From the NCBI GenBank assembly GCA_037126765.1, contig JBBCBC010000024.1, forward strand, positions 18,759,554-18,823,553: a stretch of DNA of 64,000 bases. The letters run 5' to 3'. Both the position numbers and the translations under genes were made by a program. This DNA is from Stenogyne calaminthoides. Lineage: Eukaryota > Streptophyta > Magnoliopsida > Lamiales > Lamiaceae. Shown piece after piece: positions 53,111 to 64,000 of the stretch (its first letter is position 1; each line of letters begins with the position of its first letter). Under the pieces are notes generated by a model, which was given only the letters and a program-made list of their open reading frames with translations, ran no database searches and was not told the DNA's origin.

Positions 53111-54007
53111 AGATGAAATTTGAATCAATTCTCGAGGAATGAAGTATGGGAGCCGGTAGATAGACCGAAAAGGCACAATGTCATTGGAACCCAAAGGGTT
53201 TTCAAGAACAAAAGAGATGAAAACAACAACATTGTGAGAAACAAGGCAAGGCTAGTTGCACAAGGTTATTCCCAAGAAGAAGGCTTGGATTATGATGAAA
53301 CCTTTGCACTGTTGCAAGACTAGAAGCCATCGATTGTTTCTTGCATATCTTGCCCACATGAAGTTCACGATCTATCGATGGATGTGAAAAGTGCATTTCG
53401 AACGGCGTGCTTAAAGAAGAGGTTTATGTGGAACAACCTCCCGGTTTCAAAACAGAATGACCAAGTTTACAAGCTAAGAAAAAGCTTTGTATGGTCTTAA
53501 GCAAGCACCCGTGAGCATGGTATGATACTCTTTCTCGGTTTCTTCTTGACCATGGTTTTGTCAAAGGAACTATTGATAGAACTCGCTTCGGGATAGAGGA
53601 TGGGGAAGATATCTTACTAGTTCCGAATATATGTTGATGACATCATTTTTGGATCTCCAAACCATCAGCTGTGTGAAAAGTTTTCAACACTGATGAAAGG
53701 CAAGTTTGAGATGTCAATGATGGGAGAGATGAATTTCTTTCTAAGACTTCAAGTGAAACAATCAAAGGAAGGAATATTCATCAACCAGGCAAAGTACACC
53801 AGAGATCTAATTGCCAAATATGGTGTACAGAATTGCAATGCAGTTAGAATTCCCATGAATACTAACTACAAGATGGATCCTGATTCTGAAGGCAAATCAG
53901 TAAGTCATACTGATTATAGAGGAATCATTGGATCATTGCTCTATCTCACAGCAAGTAGGGCGGATATAACATTTCTTTGTTGGGATATGTGCAAGATACC
54001 AAGCTAA
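53111..54007 (+). pseudogene. pol: Reverse transcriptase of family A Sirevirus, frameshifted
   Basis: The first piece (53120-53323) has NEVWEPVDRPKRHNVIGTQR and ARLVAQGYSQEEGLDYDETF. Broken sequence then shows the MDVKSAF and GLKQAP regions. IYVDDIIFGSP occurs at about 53629-53662. The open part 53693-54007 reads MSMMGEMNFFLRLQVKQSKE, then GSLLYLTASRADI. The catalytic motif is intact but the frame is not continuous. Confidence 0.85.
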
Positions 54008-54585
54008 TCCTAAGGCTAGTCACATGGAGGCCGCCAAAAAGAAAAAGATCTTGAAATATCTTAAGGGCACAAAGATGAATAGAGGATTATGGTATCCAAA
54101 TGATGATAACCTAGAGTTAAGTGGTTACTCGGATGTTGATTATGGAGGATCTGAAATTGACAGGAAGTCCACTTCAGGAACTTGTCAATTTCTAGGAAGC
54201 AAATTGATATCTTGGTTTTCGAAGAAACAGACCTCAGTAGCAACAAGTACTACTTGAAATTTGAATATATGGTCTGCGAAGTCTGCTTGTACGTGATTCT
54301 TTGGCTCGCACAACAATTGAGGGATTATAAAGTTGTAGCCAATGAAGTACCAATATTTTGTGACAATAATAGTGCCATTGCTATTTCACAAAACCCCAGA
54401 TTGCACACGGATGCAAGCATGTGGATATCGGACATCACTTCATCGAGATCATGTCGAGAAGTAGGACATAAGGATGGAGAAAATTTATCTTGATAAGCGA
54501 GAGCTGATATCTTGACTAAACCTTTGGCGGAATCAAGATTTCAAGAACTTTCGATTGAATTAGGGATGCTAGAACCCGTGTATAG
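54008..54585 (+). pseudogene. pol: RNase H of family A Sirevirus
   Basis: The open piece 54024-54257 reads KKILKYLKGTKMNRGLWYPN and DVDYGGSEIDRKSTSGTCQF. After a frameshift, CDNNSAIAISQNPRLHTD and LTKPLAES-type residues follow to about 54550. This is the end of pol. Confidence 0.82.
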
Positions 54586-55060
54586 AGTAAAATCAAAAAA
54601 TTGAAGGTTTTCGGATGCATGAAGTTTTCTCGTAATCCTTCGAGAAGCTCGGATAAAATGGAAATACCGAATCGAGTCTCGAGAAAACTTAGTAGAGCAT
54701 AATTGAACCAATTCAATTACTTCGATATTATCTTGACATTTTATCAAGATCGATTACTTCGATAAGACCGATAGAGGAAATTGGTCCGAAGAAGTAATGA
54801 CTCATGCGATCCATTTATTGCTCAAGTAAATTCAAGAATCATTCGCAATAAATATAAAAACACCGAGGAATGTTTTTTTTTTGGATCGTTTTTAAATTCG
54901 AAGAAGTTCAATACCATTTAATGCTCGCTACATTAATGACCAATGAGGATGTTTTGGCGGCTTACTTTTTCGGAGATCGTTTGTTCAGATACCCGATTAA
55001 TCGGAGATTAATCTCAATCGTTGTTACTCACCTAACCAACACGATTCCCCACGATCTCAA
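54586..55060 (+). other. Intergenic segment between pol and accessory gene, family A
   Basis: AT-rich, no coding sequence recognised. It shares GATTAATCTCA and general position with the putative promoter segment of family B. It carries no equivalent of the B antisense ORF. Confidence 0.5.
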
Positions 55061-55063
55061 GGC

Positions 55064-55071
55064 TATATAAA
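55064..55071 (+). promoter_or_regulatory. Putative internal promoter TATA box for accessory gene (family A)
   Basis: TATATAAA, followed 30 bases on by a C/A/T-rich leader and, 125 bases after the box, an ATG in a good plant context (TAAAATGGCT, 55196). The arrangement looks like an ordinary plant gene start and lies outside the LTR. Confidence 0.5.
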
Positions 55072-55195
55072 CCCCAATCAGCCATTCAAGCAAAAATTTT
55101 ATCAAACCCTTCGTTTTCAAATCCTCTGCAATTAAAAATCCCTTTGCCCGAAATTCTCCAAACCCTAAAGCTTCCTTCTTCAATCAAACTCTAAA

Positions 55196-58100
55196 ATGGC
55201 TCCAACCCCGCTCGAGATTAGCCGAAACCAACAAGCCGTGGTACGATTTCGTTGTCTCACTTGAAAGCACAACCAACTCAAAGCCGTAAGAGGAGGCTCT
55301 GCGATATGATTCGATCAAGCTAAACTCACTTAACTAGTCGCAAAACCGACCGCACCGTGAGTTTGCGAAAAGAGGTAATCAATTCATCTCAGAATTTGAA
55401 GATAGATGAAGAGGGTCAGATGCATTCTAAGTTAATCAGATCACACTTAGAGCATCATCCAAATACGTCGATTTTGAGAGGGATCTCAGATATAGTTCCG
55501 AAAAATCAATGATGTTTTTTGAGCTCTGTGATAGAGAGAGGATCCTCGCGACGTATATGTCGGGAAGAGAGCGGGATTACTTAGATAGGATTGTTTGAGA
55601 ATCTTGTTAAGTTTGAGGCGACAATCATAAAAGGCACACGAAGCCACAATATCGTGTGTTGATGGATATTGTGAGCAAGTGCATCATGAGTCTTCTTGGG
55701 AGTTTTGAGCGGATAAGTACCCGGCTCGGATTGATGGCGGCGATAGAAGCTTCACCCACCACAGATTTCAACCGGCTGAAATTCTGATCCGCACGGTCGG
55801 TGAGCGCGGACCAAAGTTTTGAGGAAGATTGATGGGCGATCTCAATCAAAGGCAAGATCCACCATGCCACCAAAATTGCTTACATTTTGGAGATGTGCAG
55901 AGAGGAGGAGGATATCTTCGCCAATTCGACCCCATTTCCTAAATCCAAAATTCTCCTTAAACCCATTCTTTGCAAGGAAGCGGTCATCGGGGGAAGAGAA
56001 AAAAGAAGGTAGAATCACCTTCTCACAAATTCTTGAAAAAGAGACCCAACAAACTAGGGGGAAGGTGTTGTTGGAGGCAAAGATGGAGCAGGGAGCAAAA
56101 ATGATGAAACAGAAGAATCTTGCTCCAAAACGCAGAAGATTGGTGGTTCTCACCGATGAAGATGAAAGTGATTCTGAAGAGATTCAATCTGAGGGCCAAA
56201 CTGCTCAGAGTTCACCATTACAAGTGTTGGCTCAGGTTATCTCCAGGACACAGGATCGGGAGGAGGCGGTCTTTTTTCGAGGTGCTCGAGACATCGCCAA
56301 GATGATATAAAATCTCTCGGAAATTTTTCAAAGGAGCTCCGGACCTCGAGATGCCTACCTCGGTGTGCGGGCTCGAGACGGAAGAGTCACCAGAGTCGAT
56401 CCAAGATGTGCAAGCTCGGCCGACGAGCCAACTCGGACTCAAACCGAAGATATACCGGTTCGAGCCTCGTAACCCACTCAGATGCAAATTGAGGACCTGA
56501 TCGCACAAACTTCAGATGCTTCTGAGACTCAGGAGCAGAATAGTCTTGATGAGCTCTGAGTGATCTACTTCTTGATCCCTTAGCCAAAAACTTCAAATGA
56601 ACCAGAGAGCCCGAGATGGAAGAAGGGCGAGGCTGAAGAAGGCGAGTGGAGGAGCAAGGGGGAACGGTTCATACTTGACCGATACCCTGAGCTCAGCTCA
56701 TACCCTGATCTGCAAGATATTTTCTTTAGATTAAGGACAATTGTATTTATCCTCAATCAGACTCTTCCCGAGATGCTTGATATTGCTGCTTTTAGAGGGG
56801 AAGACTGGTGGAATGAGGAGACAGCCTTTCTGACCGACTTCTCAGGGTTCAGAAGGACAAAGCTCAGGATGAAAAATGCCGATTTTGATGAGCTGGTTCA
56901 GAGGAAGTTGGCTAAGAGGAGAGCAACTAAAGTTGGTGCCCCAAGCAGTGGAGACAAATCTCAAGATGGAGATGGGGACCAACAGGGAGATGCTGAGGAA
57001 CAGTCTCAGAAGGAAAAGGAGACTTCATTCTTGATCAACTGATCTAGTCAACATCGATCGATGATAGTACTCTTGGATCGAGGCGAATCGAGACCCCGGA
57101 GCTCGAAATGAAGTCAAGCTCAAGATGATCGACAAAGACAGAGAGGTGCGAAGATTCCCGAGATTGATCTCACTCGACATAGAAACTTGAGAAGGTTGAG
57201 CCAATGATGATCAAGATTGCTCAGATGGAAGAGACGTTGGCCAATCAAGCTCAAAAGATGGACGGTCTTAGTCACTCTTCAGAACTGGTGAAAATTCAAA
57301 ACACTCTAACCACCCAGATGACCTCCATGGAAGGAAAGCTAAATGAGAAGCTGGAGGGAGTCAAGGCTGAGTTAAGTGATGAACTGAAGCAGAAACACCA
57401 GGAAAGTTCTGATTTCCTAGAGGTGAAACTGGCAGAAAAGAATGAGGTGCTAATCAAGTCTGCTGTTGAGGAAATGAGCTCAATGCTCATGACCAAGATG
57501 ACAGAGATGTTCAAAGAAGCACTCTCCGGCCAGTTTGCCCACTTATCTGGAGAATTTTATGTGGCCAAGAACCATCTAAGAGGGCCGAAGACGAACAAGA
57601 TCGAGATAGCGTGAGAAGTTCGCCATTGTGTGAGCAAAGAGCAATATCACATGGACACAAAGATTCTCCGTGCTTCTTCCAAATTACGTGCCAAGAAGGG
57701 GAAAAGGAAGTCAAGATCTCGTAAAGTTCATGGCACGTGCTTTGGAGAAGAAGGCTCGAAAAGATCTTTGAAATGTATAATCTAGCAAAAGCCTTTAAAG
57801 AAGTCGAGCTACCGAGAAGATGAAGTTCGCCGTAGAAAAGCCTATCTACACTCGAAGTTTCGAGCAAGCTATGCTTGATGTTGCAAGAGAGAAACCGAAA
57901 AGCTAGAGCAAAGGTTGAAACAAGCCAGCCGGCTTTGATCGCTTATGAAGAGGAAAGCCTTGGGCGTTGTTCAACCCGAAAAGCAAACGTGCAAAGGCTT
58001 CTAAGCCAATCCAGAGAAAAACGATTCGGATGATGAAGAAACAGAATAACCAAGGAATCGAAGTCTCAACCTTAGAAGAAAGTCTTCAACACGAGAAATG

Positions 58101-58447
58101 CTCAAGACACTCCAAGAAGAACAAGCTAAGAAAGTCAACCGCCGGTCTCGTGAACGACTGTGGATCGAAAGAAGATAGACGAAGAGCAGAAGCGAAGGAG
58201 TGATTTCAGGAAGTTTGCGAGCAAGAGGAAAGGAACAACAAAAGCACTAAAATGGCCCCACGTTGATAAGTGGATGCCCATCAAACTCAACGATATGTGG
58301 GAAGAAGTCAAGAGAACCTTCTGGTTCAATTATGATGTTCTCGGGGAATGGAGAGGGAAAGCTCGGATCGTAATGAAGCTTTCATTGAATACCTTCTTAT
58401 CTTCTATCCAAAGTATCTACAGAGTTTGGATTAACTTTTATGGATGA
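55196..58447 (+). pseudogene. Sense accessory ('envelope-like') gene of family A Sirevirus, heavily interrupted
   Basis: From the ATG at 55196 (MAPTPLEI...) the frame closes within 25 codons. Open pieces follow at 55819-56310 (basic, then acidic LTDEDESDSEEIQSEG), 56773-57042 (FRGEDWWNEETAFLTDFSGF), 57204-57614 (long coiled coil, AQMEETLANQAQKMDGLSHS onward) and 58160-58447 (DKWMPIKLNDMWEEVKRTFW). The order of globular N-terminus, acidic linker, coiled coil, basic part and C-terminal domain parallels the family B accessory gene at 41630-44999. CAG/CTG are depleted in the broken parts and normal in the open ones. Confidence 0.6.
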
Positions 58448-59134
58448 AGAAGAGGTACAGATAGTAACCCCTGGTCCATATTCATATCCACCTCCAAAAC
58501 TTGATAATGGCTTGGTGAATGAGAAGGCCATTACTCAAGAGATTGCTCGATATCTTTGGTCGGTTGGGTTTAACAGAAACAAATCCGGACATCATCAAGG
58601 AAAGAAATGAAATTTGAAGAAGAGATTTTTTGGAATGTTTGACACGGAGGTGCCAGTGATGAAGTTGAGAATGAAGCAAACCAAGAGCAGAAGATCAAGA
58701 GCCAAAATCGGAAGATCAAGACCAAGACTCGTAAGATTTTGTAAGCTTTAAATTTTGTCTTTTTGATTTTGTTGATAAACTCATTGTAATATGTAACGGG
58801 ATACCAATCATCAATGAAGATTTATCATTATGCTCAAAAGATAATATCTCATTATCTTATTTACATGTCTTTTATTTTGATATGCTTGAATGAATGTCTC
58901 TGAACTGATTGTATGTTGATAAGGGAGAAATTGTTTAAGTATTTGGTAATGAACTAGTTAAAGAGATTCATTACTGAAGAAATTGCTGAATGATTAAACT
59001 GTTGAGAAACTCTGAAATTGTTGAGAGTTTTTCTGATTTATGAAATTGTTGGGAGACAACCAATCTTGTAATAAGATAAACTGAAACCTGAGTATAAGTT
59101 ATTTGTTTGTAACATGATAGGTTTTGGCATCATC
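58448..59134 (+). other. 3' untranslated internal region of family A
   Basis: It is almost the same as the truncated copy at 46083-46660. No coding sequence beyond the end of the accessory frame. Confidence 0.7.
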
Positions 59135-59148
59135 AAAAAGGGGGAAAT
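59135..59148 (+). promoter_or_regulatory. Polypurine tract of family A
   Basis: AAAAAGGGGGAAAT abuts the 3' LTR start at 59149. Confidence 0.92.
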
Positions 59149-61087
59149 TGTTGGGAGATGAATTTTAATAAAGATTTATGATTTTGATTAGATCCCAAAA
59201 CCCCTGAGTATGACATGTTCAGAATGATCTCGATAGTTGAGTCAGGATTCAGTTTTTAGAATATTCAGGATGTTATCTGCAGAATGTATAGTCGTGAGAT
59301 ATAGTTCGGATAGTTCTTGAAGACTCGATGAGGATCTTGAAATAATCAAGACTCAATGAGGAGACTCGATATATCGGTCAAGATAAACTACAAAGATTCA
59401 AGACCACGAAGACTCGTAAGACTCAAGACACAAAGATCAAGACCGAGAAACTAAAGATCAAGAATACTAAAGGCACAAGAATTATTCTTGAGACTCGATG
59501 AAGGTCTTGAATGCTCGATATGAACCCAGAATGTTCGAGGCAATCGAATATATCTATCCGAAGGATGCAATCTTGAAAGATCGCGATTCCTTAGAAAATA
59601 GATATTTGCCAAGACATTCAAATGCGCATAAAAGGAACTAAGTCATAAGTGTTGTTAAGGTTATATCAAACTCGAGTTTGTAACCAAAAAGAGCCGTTGA
59701 AGGTGTTTACCTTTAATCGAGACAAAAGTCAAAAAGAGAGGAAGACAACATCGTACCATACTTGACACCTCGATAAAGGGCGTGTCTCTCAAAAAAAGGA
59801 TGTCAGATGTACAAAAGTTCCAGACTGCAAAAAGTGAAGACCGGCTACATGAAAGGCTATTGCCTAGAAAGTGTTAGGGAGTTTCAAACCCTAAATATAG
59901 CCGTTTCACACACCACAAGAGGGAACTCACGGTTTGTCTCTCCAACGGATAGTTTTCAAGAGTGACCTTGGTGTATGCCTATAAATCTTGGTGACCCTCT
60001 ACATTGTAAGGTTCACGGGAAATTTATACATAACTTAAGAGCTCAAGCTTATTCTTGTAAAAGTTAAAAGCACTTTCGAAAAACATAGAATTTCCCAAGT
60101 GCTTCAATATTTAAGAGAGCTCACTATACTAAGCCTGGCTTGATAAGAATTATCCAAAGCTTAGTCGAGATATCCTAACCCTTTGCATTGTGCTTCATTG
60201 TAAAGGATATCTCATCCTAGTGGGAAACCAACCAAGAAACCCTAAACCCTTGTGAAGGTAGTTGGAGTGTGTTTGTTGGTGAGAAGTGTTGTAAAGAGTT
60301 AGTAAACTACGCGGAGTAGTCGAAAAACTCTAGAGGAGAAGTTAGTAAGCTCTGAGGGTAGTCCTAAAGCTTGTGTGTGATTGAGTAAGTAAACTACGGA
60401 GGGTAGTCGTAAAGCTCAAGGTCGGGTTGAGTAAGTAAACTACGTGGAGTAGTCGAAAAATTCGAGGGCGAGTTGAGTAAGTAAACTCACGAGGTAGTCG
60501 AAAGCTCGAGGTTGATAGTGAATTTCTCTCAAGAGTCGGGAGAGGGACGTAGGAGCTTGTGTCTCTCGAACCACTATAATTCTTTGTGTTCTTTATTTTC
60601 CTTATCTCAGTGCTTTTCTATTGCATTGACTTGATTTTGAAAGCATACTTTTCACCGATATTCAATTGGAATCAATCCACTTGAATCACATAAGTGAATC
60701 ACAATCACTATTTCATAAAGGGAAGGTTTTCAAAAAAGCTTAAATTGAGTATAAACTAAGGGCCAACCATTACGCAACCGAGTAGCTAGAAACGGATAGT
60801 TATCAAACCGAACGTTTCTTACGAGGGTTCAAGATGTTAGTTATCCGATCCAAGCAACTTCGGGATCTCGACACTCGGGACTCGGTTTGGATTATCCGAG
60901 GTTTTACGAAAGCGACTTCGGGATCACCGTCTCGATGAGACTTGACTCGAGTGATCTGTGCTTCTCGAACCTAATCTTCAGGATTATCTGACCCAAGCTG
61001 ACCTCAGTAAGAAAAAGTTTTAAAAACACTGAACACGTGTATTCCCCCCCCATACACGTGTAAGACTCGTTTGCACCGGGACCAACA
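59149..61087 (+). repeat. 3' LTR of family A
   Basis: 1939 bp, TGTTGGGAGATG...GGGACCAACA. The TATA box is at 59980-59986 and the C-loop hairpin at 61033-61061, complete. It closely matches the LTR at 46674; many differences are CAG/CTG-related indels. Confidence 0.93.
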
Positions 61088-61877
61088 AGTTGGAACCCTC
61101 AAACATTCTTTACCCAAACGCAAGTTAGGTTAAGTCTGTAGAGTGCGAACTCAATAAACATCTCGGCTATCCTTTTGAAGGATATAAGTCCCGCTGGTTA
61201 CGTTTGTAGAGTGGGAACTCGATAAACATCTCGGCCATCCTGAAAAGGATATAAGTCCCGTAGGTTAAGCTTGAGTGGGAATTCGGTAAACATCTCGGCC
61301 ATCCGGAAAAGGATATAAGTCCCGCTGGTTAAGTTTGTAAGAGTGAGAACTTCGAAACATCTCGCCATCCCGAAAAAGGATATAAGTCCTGCAGTTAAAG
61401 TAGGTTAAGGTTCCCCCGTGTTAAGGGAAGAGTGGACGTGGGGACGGGTTTAAATCGAACCACTATAAAAGTCTTGTGTGCATTTACTTGCTTTCTTATT
61501 GCTTTACACAAGTCACACAACTGAGTTTAAAACAGCATACATATTCTAAGTTAAGCTCGATCCGCACCAAGCAATCGATCGATCGTCAGTTGACACCTTA
61601 GTCAACCGGGTTGAAAATCGACTTCGTAATCAGTTGATAAAACCGGTTTTTCACACGGGTAAAAAAACAAGCTTCCGCACCATTCGCTTAAACCGACAAA
61701 TATCAAACCGACCGCCCTCGTGGCACTCAAGAAGATTGAACATCAGTCTAAACTGATACACTCGCACTCTGATCGGGTAATCTGCAGTTCACACCTGATC
61801 CGCACGAAAAGTTTTAGAAGTCTATTCACCCCTCCCCTCTAGACTTCCGCCCTCACAAAACCCGTTCGGGACCTACA
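61088..61877 (+). repeat. 3' LTR of family B, right part
   Basis: It resumes the B LTR at the position equivalent to 32669 (AGTTGGAACCCTC) and runs to GGGACCTACA at 61877, followed by the right TSD GGTGC. It includes the 68-bp tandem units at about 61135-61400. Confidence 0.93.
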
Positions 61878-61926
61878 GGTGCTCTATGTATAGTTTAAAC
61901 AGTAACACATTGGCTTTCAAGTGTTC

Positions 61927-63343
61927 TGTTGGGAAATTTGTAGTTTTGATAGAAGTTCCAAAATAGTTGTAATAGGACCATTAGAACATGTTAGTCGACT
62001 GATGATGTTAGGAGACTAGTTGAACATGTTAGACAACTGATGTATTAGACTAGGTCACATATTGAGGGGGAACTCAATATGTATAGGTTCAGATCAGAAG
62101 CGAAGATCAGAAGCGAAGATTAGAAGACTTGTAGAAAGGACATCAGCAGAGTCGATAGGTTGAAGTTAAGACAACCTTATCAGCAGACTCAACATTACTG
62201 ATCAGTTGCATACTGATCAGGTATAGCTAAGTCAGAAAAGTGATAAGTATATCTACTTATCAAAGACATACGATTGTCATCAGACCAGAAGAATGATATA
62301 CTGCTGGCTTTACAAGGCGCCGATTCAGTGTACTTTTTAGCCACTATGAATTCGACACGTATGTACGGATCTAACTATGCAGGATATGACGTATCAAGCC
62401 AAATGGCTAGAAAGGACAAAATTGCATGAAGACGGCATGGCCTTTCTGAGCACGTCAAATCAAGCCTGCAAGCTACCTAAAAATAGACCGAAATTTGAAT
62501 TGCTCTCCAACGGCTAGTTCGATTTTTTGCCTATAAATATGAGATCAACCTTTATTGTAAGATTACGGAAATTATTATCAAGCTCAAGCTCAAGCAATTT
62601 CCGCACAAAGGACACTAAATCGAAGATTATTTTATAAGTGTTCATCCCATTGTTCTTAGCATAGAATACTTATCCTCTAGCTTTAGGCTACTTAGATGAT
62701 AGGATAGTATTCCAGTTGGAACATTACAAATCTTATACCCAAACACAAGTTAGGTTAAGTTTGTTATAGCAAGATTTCAGTCTAGAGTTTCTAGATCTTA
62801 TTTCTGGGATTGGTTGAGTGAGAACTCGTGAAACATCTGTTGGTTGTACTGTGTTGTACTAACACATTAAACTAAGTCCAGTTAGGTAGTTGGTTCCCCT
62901 GCTGATAGGGAAGAGTGAATGTAGGACAAGTTGTTCGAACCACTATAAATCTGCGTGCCTTTACTTTGCTTTACACTTATCTGCACACTACCTGTTTATC
63001 TGCATGCATATTCTGAATCTGGTTCAGACTAACATCAAGCTACTGAACTGATCAGTTTGACACTTTAGTCATCTGATCTAAAACAAATTGATCAGAATCT
63101 TTGTTGAGTAAAATTGGTTTTCACACGGGTTAACTAATCTTACGCACCATCAGTTAAACTGATAGACGCCGAACTGATCTGCCTCCGAGCAATCAGTAAG
63201 TCGGATATCAGTCCATACTGATTCACTCCGCACTCTGATCAGGCATACTTGCAAATCACACCTGATCCACGAAAAGTTTGAGAAGTCTATTCACCCCTCC
63301 CCTCTAGACTTCTACCCTCACTAAAACCCATTCGGGACCTACA
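61927..63343 (+). repeat. 5' LTR of second B-like Sirevirus
   Basis: TGTTGGGAAATTTG...GGGACCTACA, with a TATA box at 62532-62538. CAG and CTG are frequent, unlike in the affected parts of family B. Confidence 0.88.
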
Positions 63344-63345
63344 AG

Positions 63346-63357
63346 TGGTATCAGAGC
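63346..63357 (+). promoter_or_regulatory. Intact primer-binding site
   Basis: TGGTATCAGAGC, matching initiator tRNA-Met, two bases after the LTR. Confidence 0.88.
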
Positions 63358-63479
63358 AGTGGTTCTTCCGACCACTGGCTTTGAGTATCATCGGTTCTTG
63401 AAGAAGAACCTTTGTGGTCACTTGAACTGATCTTGAAAAATCCTTTTTAAAACTCATACTTTACAAAACCATCACAAGC

Positions 63480-64000
63480 ATGGATAACACTTCAGGAATG
63501 CATCATAATTTACCCATGTTTTCTGTTGATGAGTATGCAAATTGGTCTATCGACATGAGAGACCATCTGGGAGTGATAAGCAACTTAAATTCTTGAGATA
63601 GGACCGATTATCATCTATCACTATAATCCAGCTGAAGCAGGAGATCCTACTCAACCAGTTGGAGCAAGAATCAGAAAAAGTCCCTCTCTAATGGATGTAG
63701 ATGAGAGGAAATTGTCAAATATGGATACTGTTGCCAGACATCTCATCATGAGAGATATGGATTCTACTACACGAGAAAAGGTGAAGTACTTGAAGATAAC
63801 TAAGGAAGTATGGGATACACTTGCTGAAATCTGCAAAAGAAATTAACAGATTAAGGACAGCAGATTGCAAGTTGAGCTTGTGATATTTGAGAAACTTAAG
63901 ATGCTACCAAATGAAAGAGTTGATCAATTTGATGGAAGGATCACTCGTGGAGTCAATCGACTTCGTGATCTAGGACGCGTAATGTCAAACAAAGATATCA
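63480..64000 (+). pseudogene. gag: Gag N-terminus of second B-like Sirevirus, partial
   Basis: The ATG at 63480 opens MDNTSGMHHNLPMFSVDEYA and is stopped by TGA at about 63594. The frame then continues as YHYNPAEAGDPTQPVGARIR and LKITKEVWDTLAEICKR, with another break near 63841, and on to MLPNERVDQFDGRITRGVNR at the window end. It is homologous to the family B gag at 33594-34570. Only about 170 codons are in the window. Confidence 0.82.

Larger units (their letters stand above)
46674..61087 (+). mobile_element. Full-length family A Sirevirus nested in family B 3' LTR
   Basis: LTRs of 1937 and 1939 bp (46674-48610 and 59149-61087) bound a 10.5-kb interior with PBS, gag, protease, integrase, RT, RNase H, a large accessory region and PPT. 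This is far longer than a standard copia interior of 4-5 kb. The right end at 61087 abuts the B LTR at AGTTGG. The left flank is another A copy tail, so no TSD can be checked. The coding frames are broken at many points that coincide with CAG/CTG loss. Confidence 0.92.
31638..61877 (+). mobile_element. Giant nested Sirevirus, family B, with TSD GGTGC
   Basis: It has TGTTGGG...CCTACA LTR ends and a perfect 5-bp TSD GGTGC at 31633-31637 and 61878-61882. The B element itself comprises 31638 to about 46030 and 61088 to 61877; the intervening part is family A sequence inserted in its 3' LTR. Order: LTR, PBS, gag, protease, integrase, RT, RNase H, antisense unit, accessory ORF, PPT, LTR. The long 3' internal region, the AAAAAGGGGG polypurine tract and the gag type fit the Sirevirus (Maximus) lineage. 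Confidence 0.93.
61927..64000 (+). mobile_element. Second Sirevirus related to family B (5' part only)
   Basis: A 1417-bp LTR (61927-63343), an intact PBS and the start of gag are present; the rest lies beyond the window. It begins 44 bases after the right TSD of family B. Its LTR shares the first and last few hundred bases with family B in style but lacks the 68-bp repeats. Confidence 0.9.

Overview
This window is plant nuclear DNA, most probably from a flowering plant and perhaps a eudicot. It is AT-rich, has no operons, and shows plant-type introns. It is dominated by Ty1/copia LTR retrotransposons of the Sirevirus (Maximus-like) and Tork/Angela-like types, with CACTA, PIF/Harbinger-like and Mutator-like DNA transposons between them. 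No intact host gene can be supported. The species cannot be named from the sequence alone.

Layout. (1) 1-15463 is a nest. A minus-strand Sirevirus of family A (5' LTR 13441-15463, gag and protease on both sides) was split inside its gag zinc knuckle by a complete minus-strand copia element of family C (3270-12317, LTRs of about 1.85 kb). It is cut on the left by a plus-strand family A LTR ending at 1600. (2) 15464-31637 is a mosaic of older sequence: a non-autonomous CACTA element (16776-18234, TSD CGA), a Harbinger-like element (18354-19530, TSD TAA), a broken FAR1-related/MULE-transposase-like gene (21204-23148), pol III-promoter-like motifs near 24.1-24.5 kb, a Pack-MULE-like element (25129-26483, 9-bp TSD), a Ty3/gypsy-type LTR remnant (about 27.8-28.5 kb), a Mutator-type MITE (30695-31058, 9-bp TSD) and several unidentified exon-like scraps. 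(3) 31638-61877 is one very large Sirevirus, family B, bounded by a 5-bp TSD (GGTGC). Its 3' LTR is interrupted by a family A Sirevirus (46674-61087) plus the tail of a second A copy (46031-46673). (4) 61927-64000 is the 5' LTR and gag start of another Sirevirus related to B, running off the window.

The most unusual biology is in the long 3' internal regions of the two Sireviruses. Both carry a large sense accessory ('envelope-like') reading frame after RNase H. It has a globular N-terminus, acidic and Ser/Pro-rich linkers and coiled coils, with no membrane segment seen in its long B part. In both, a TATA-containing segment that looks like a separate promoter and 5' leader precedes it. Family B also carries, on the opposite strand between pol and the accessory gene, what looks like a complete small antisense transcription unit (TATA box, 130-codon ORF, 3' UTR with a poly(A)-like signal; 39751-40563).

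A caution applies to every broken reading frame in the retroelements. Patches of this sequence have almost lost CAG and CTG trinucleotides compared with sister copies in the same window (typically CAG to CG/CGG, CTG to C/CCG). Even tRNA primer-binding sites and one target-site duplication are affected. CWG is the preferred plant CHG methylation site, so this looks like uncorrected long-read base-calling error at methylated cytosines in unpolishable repeats rather than evolutionary decay. Many 'frameshifts' reported here may therefore not exist in the organism.
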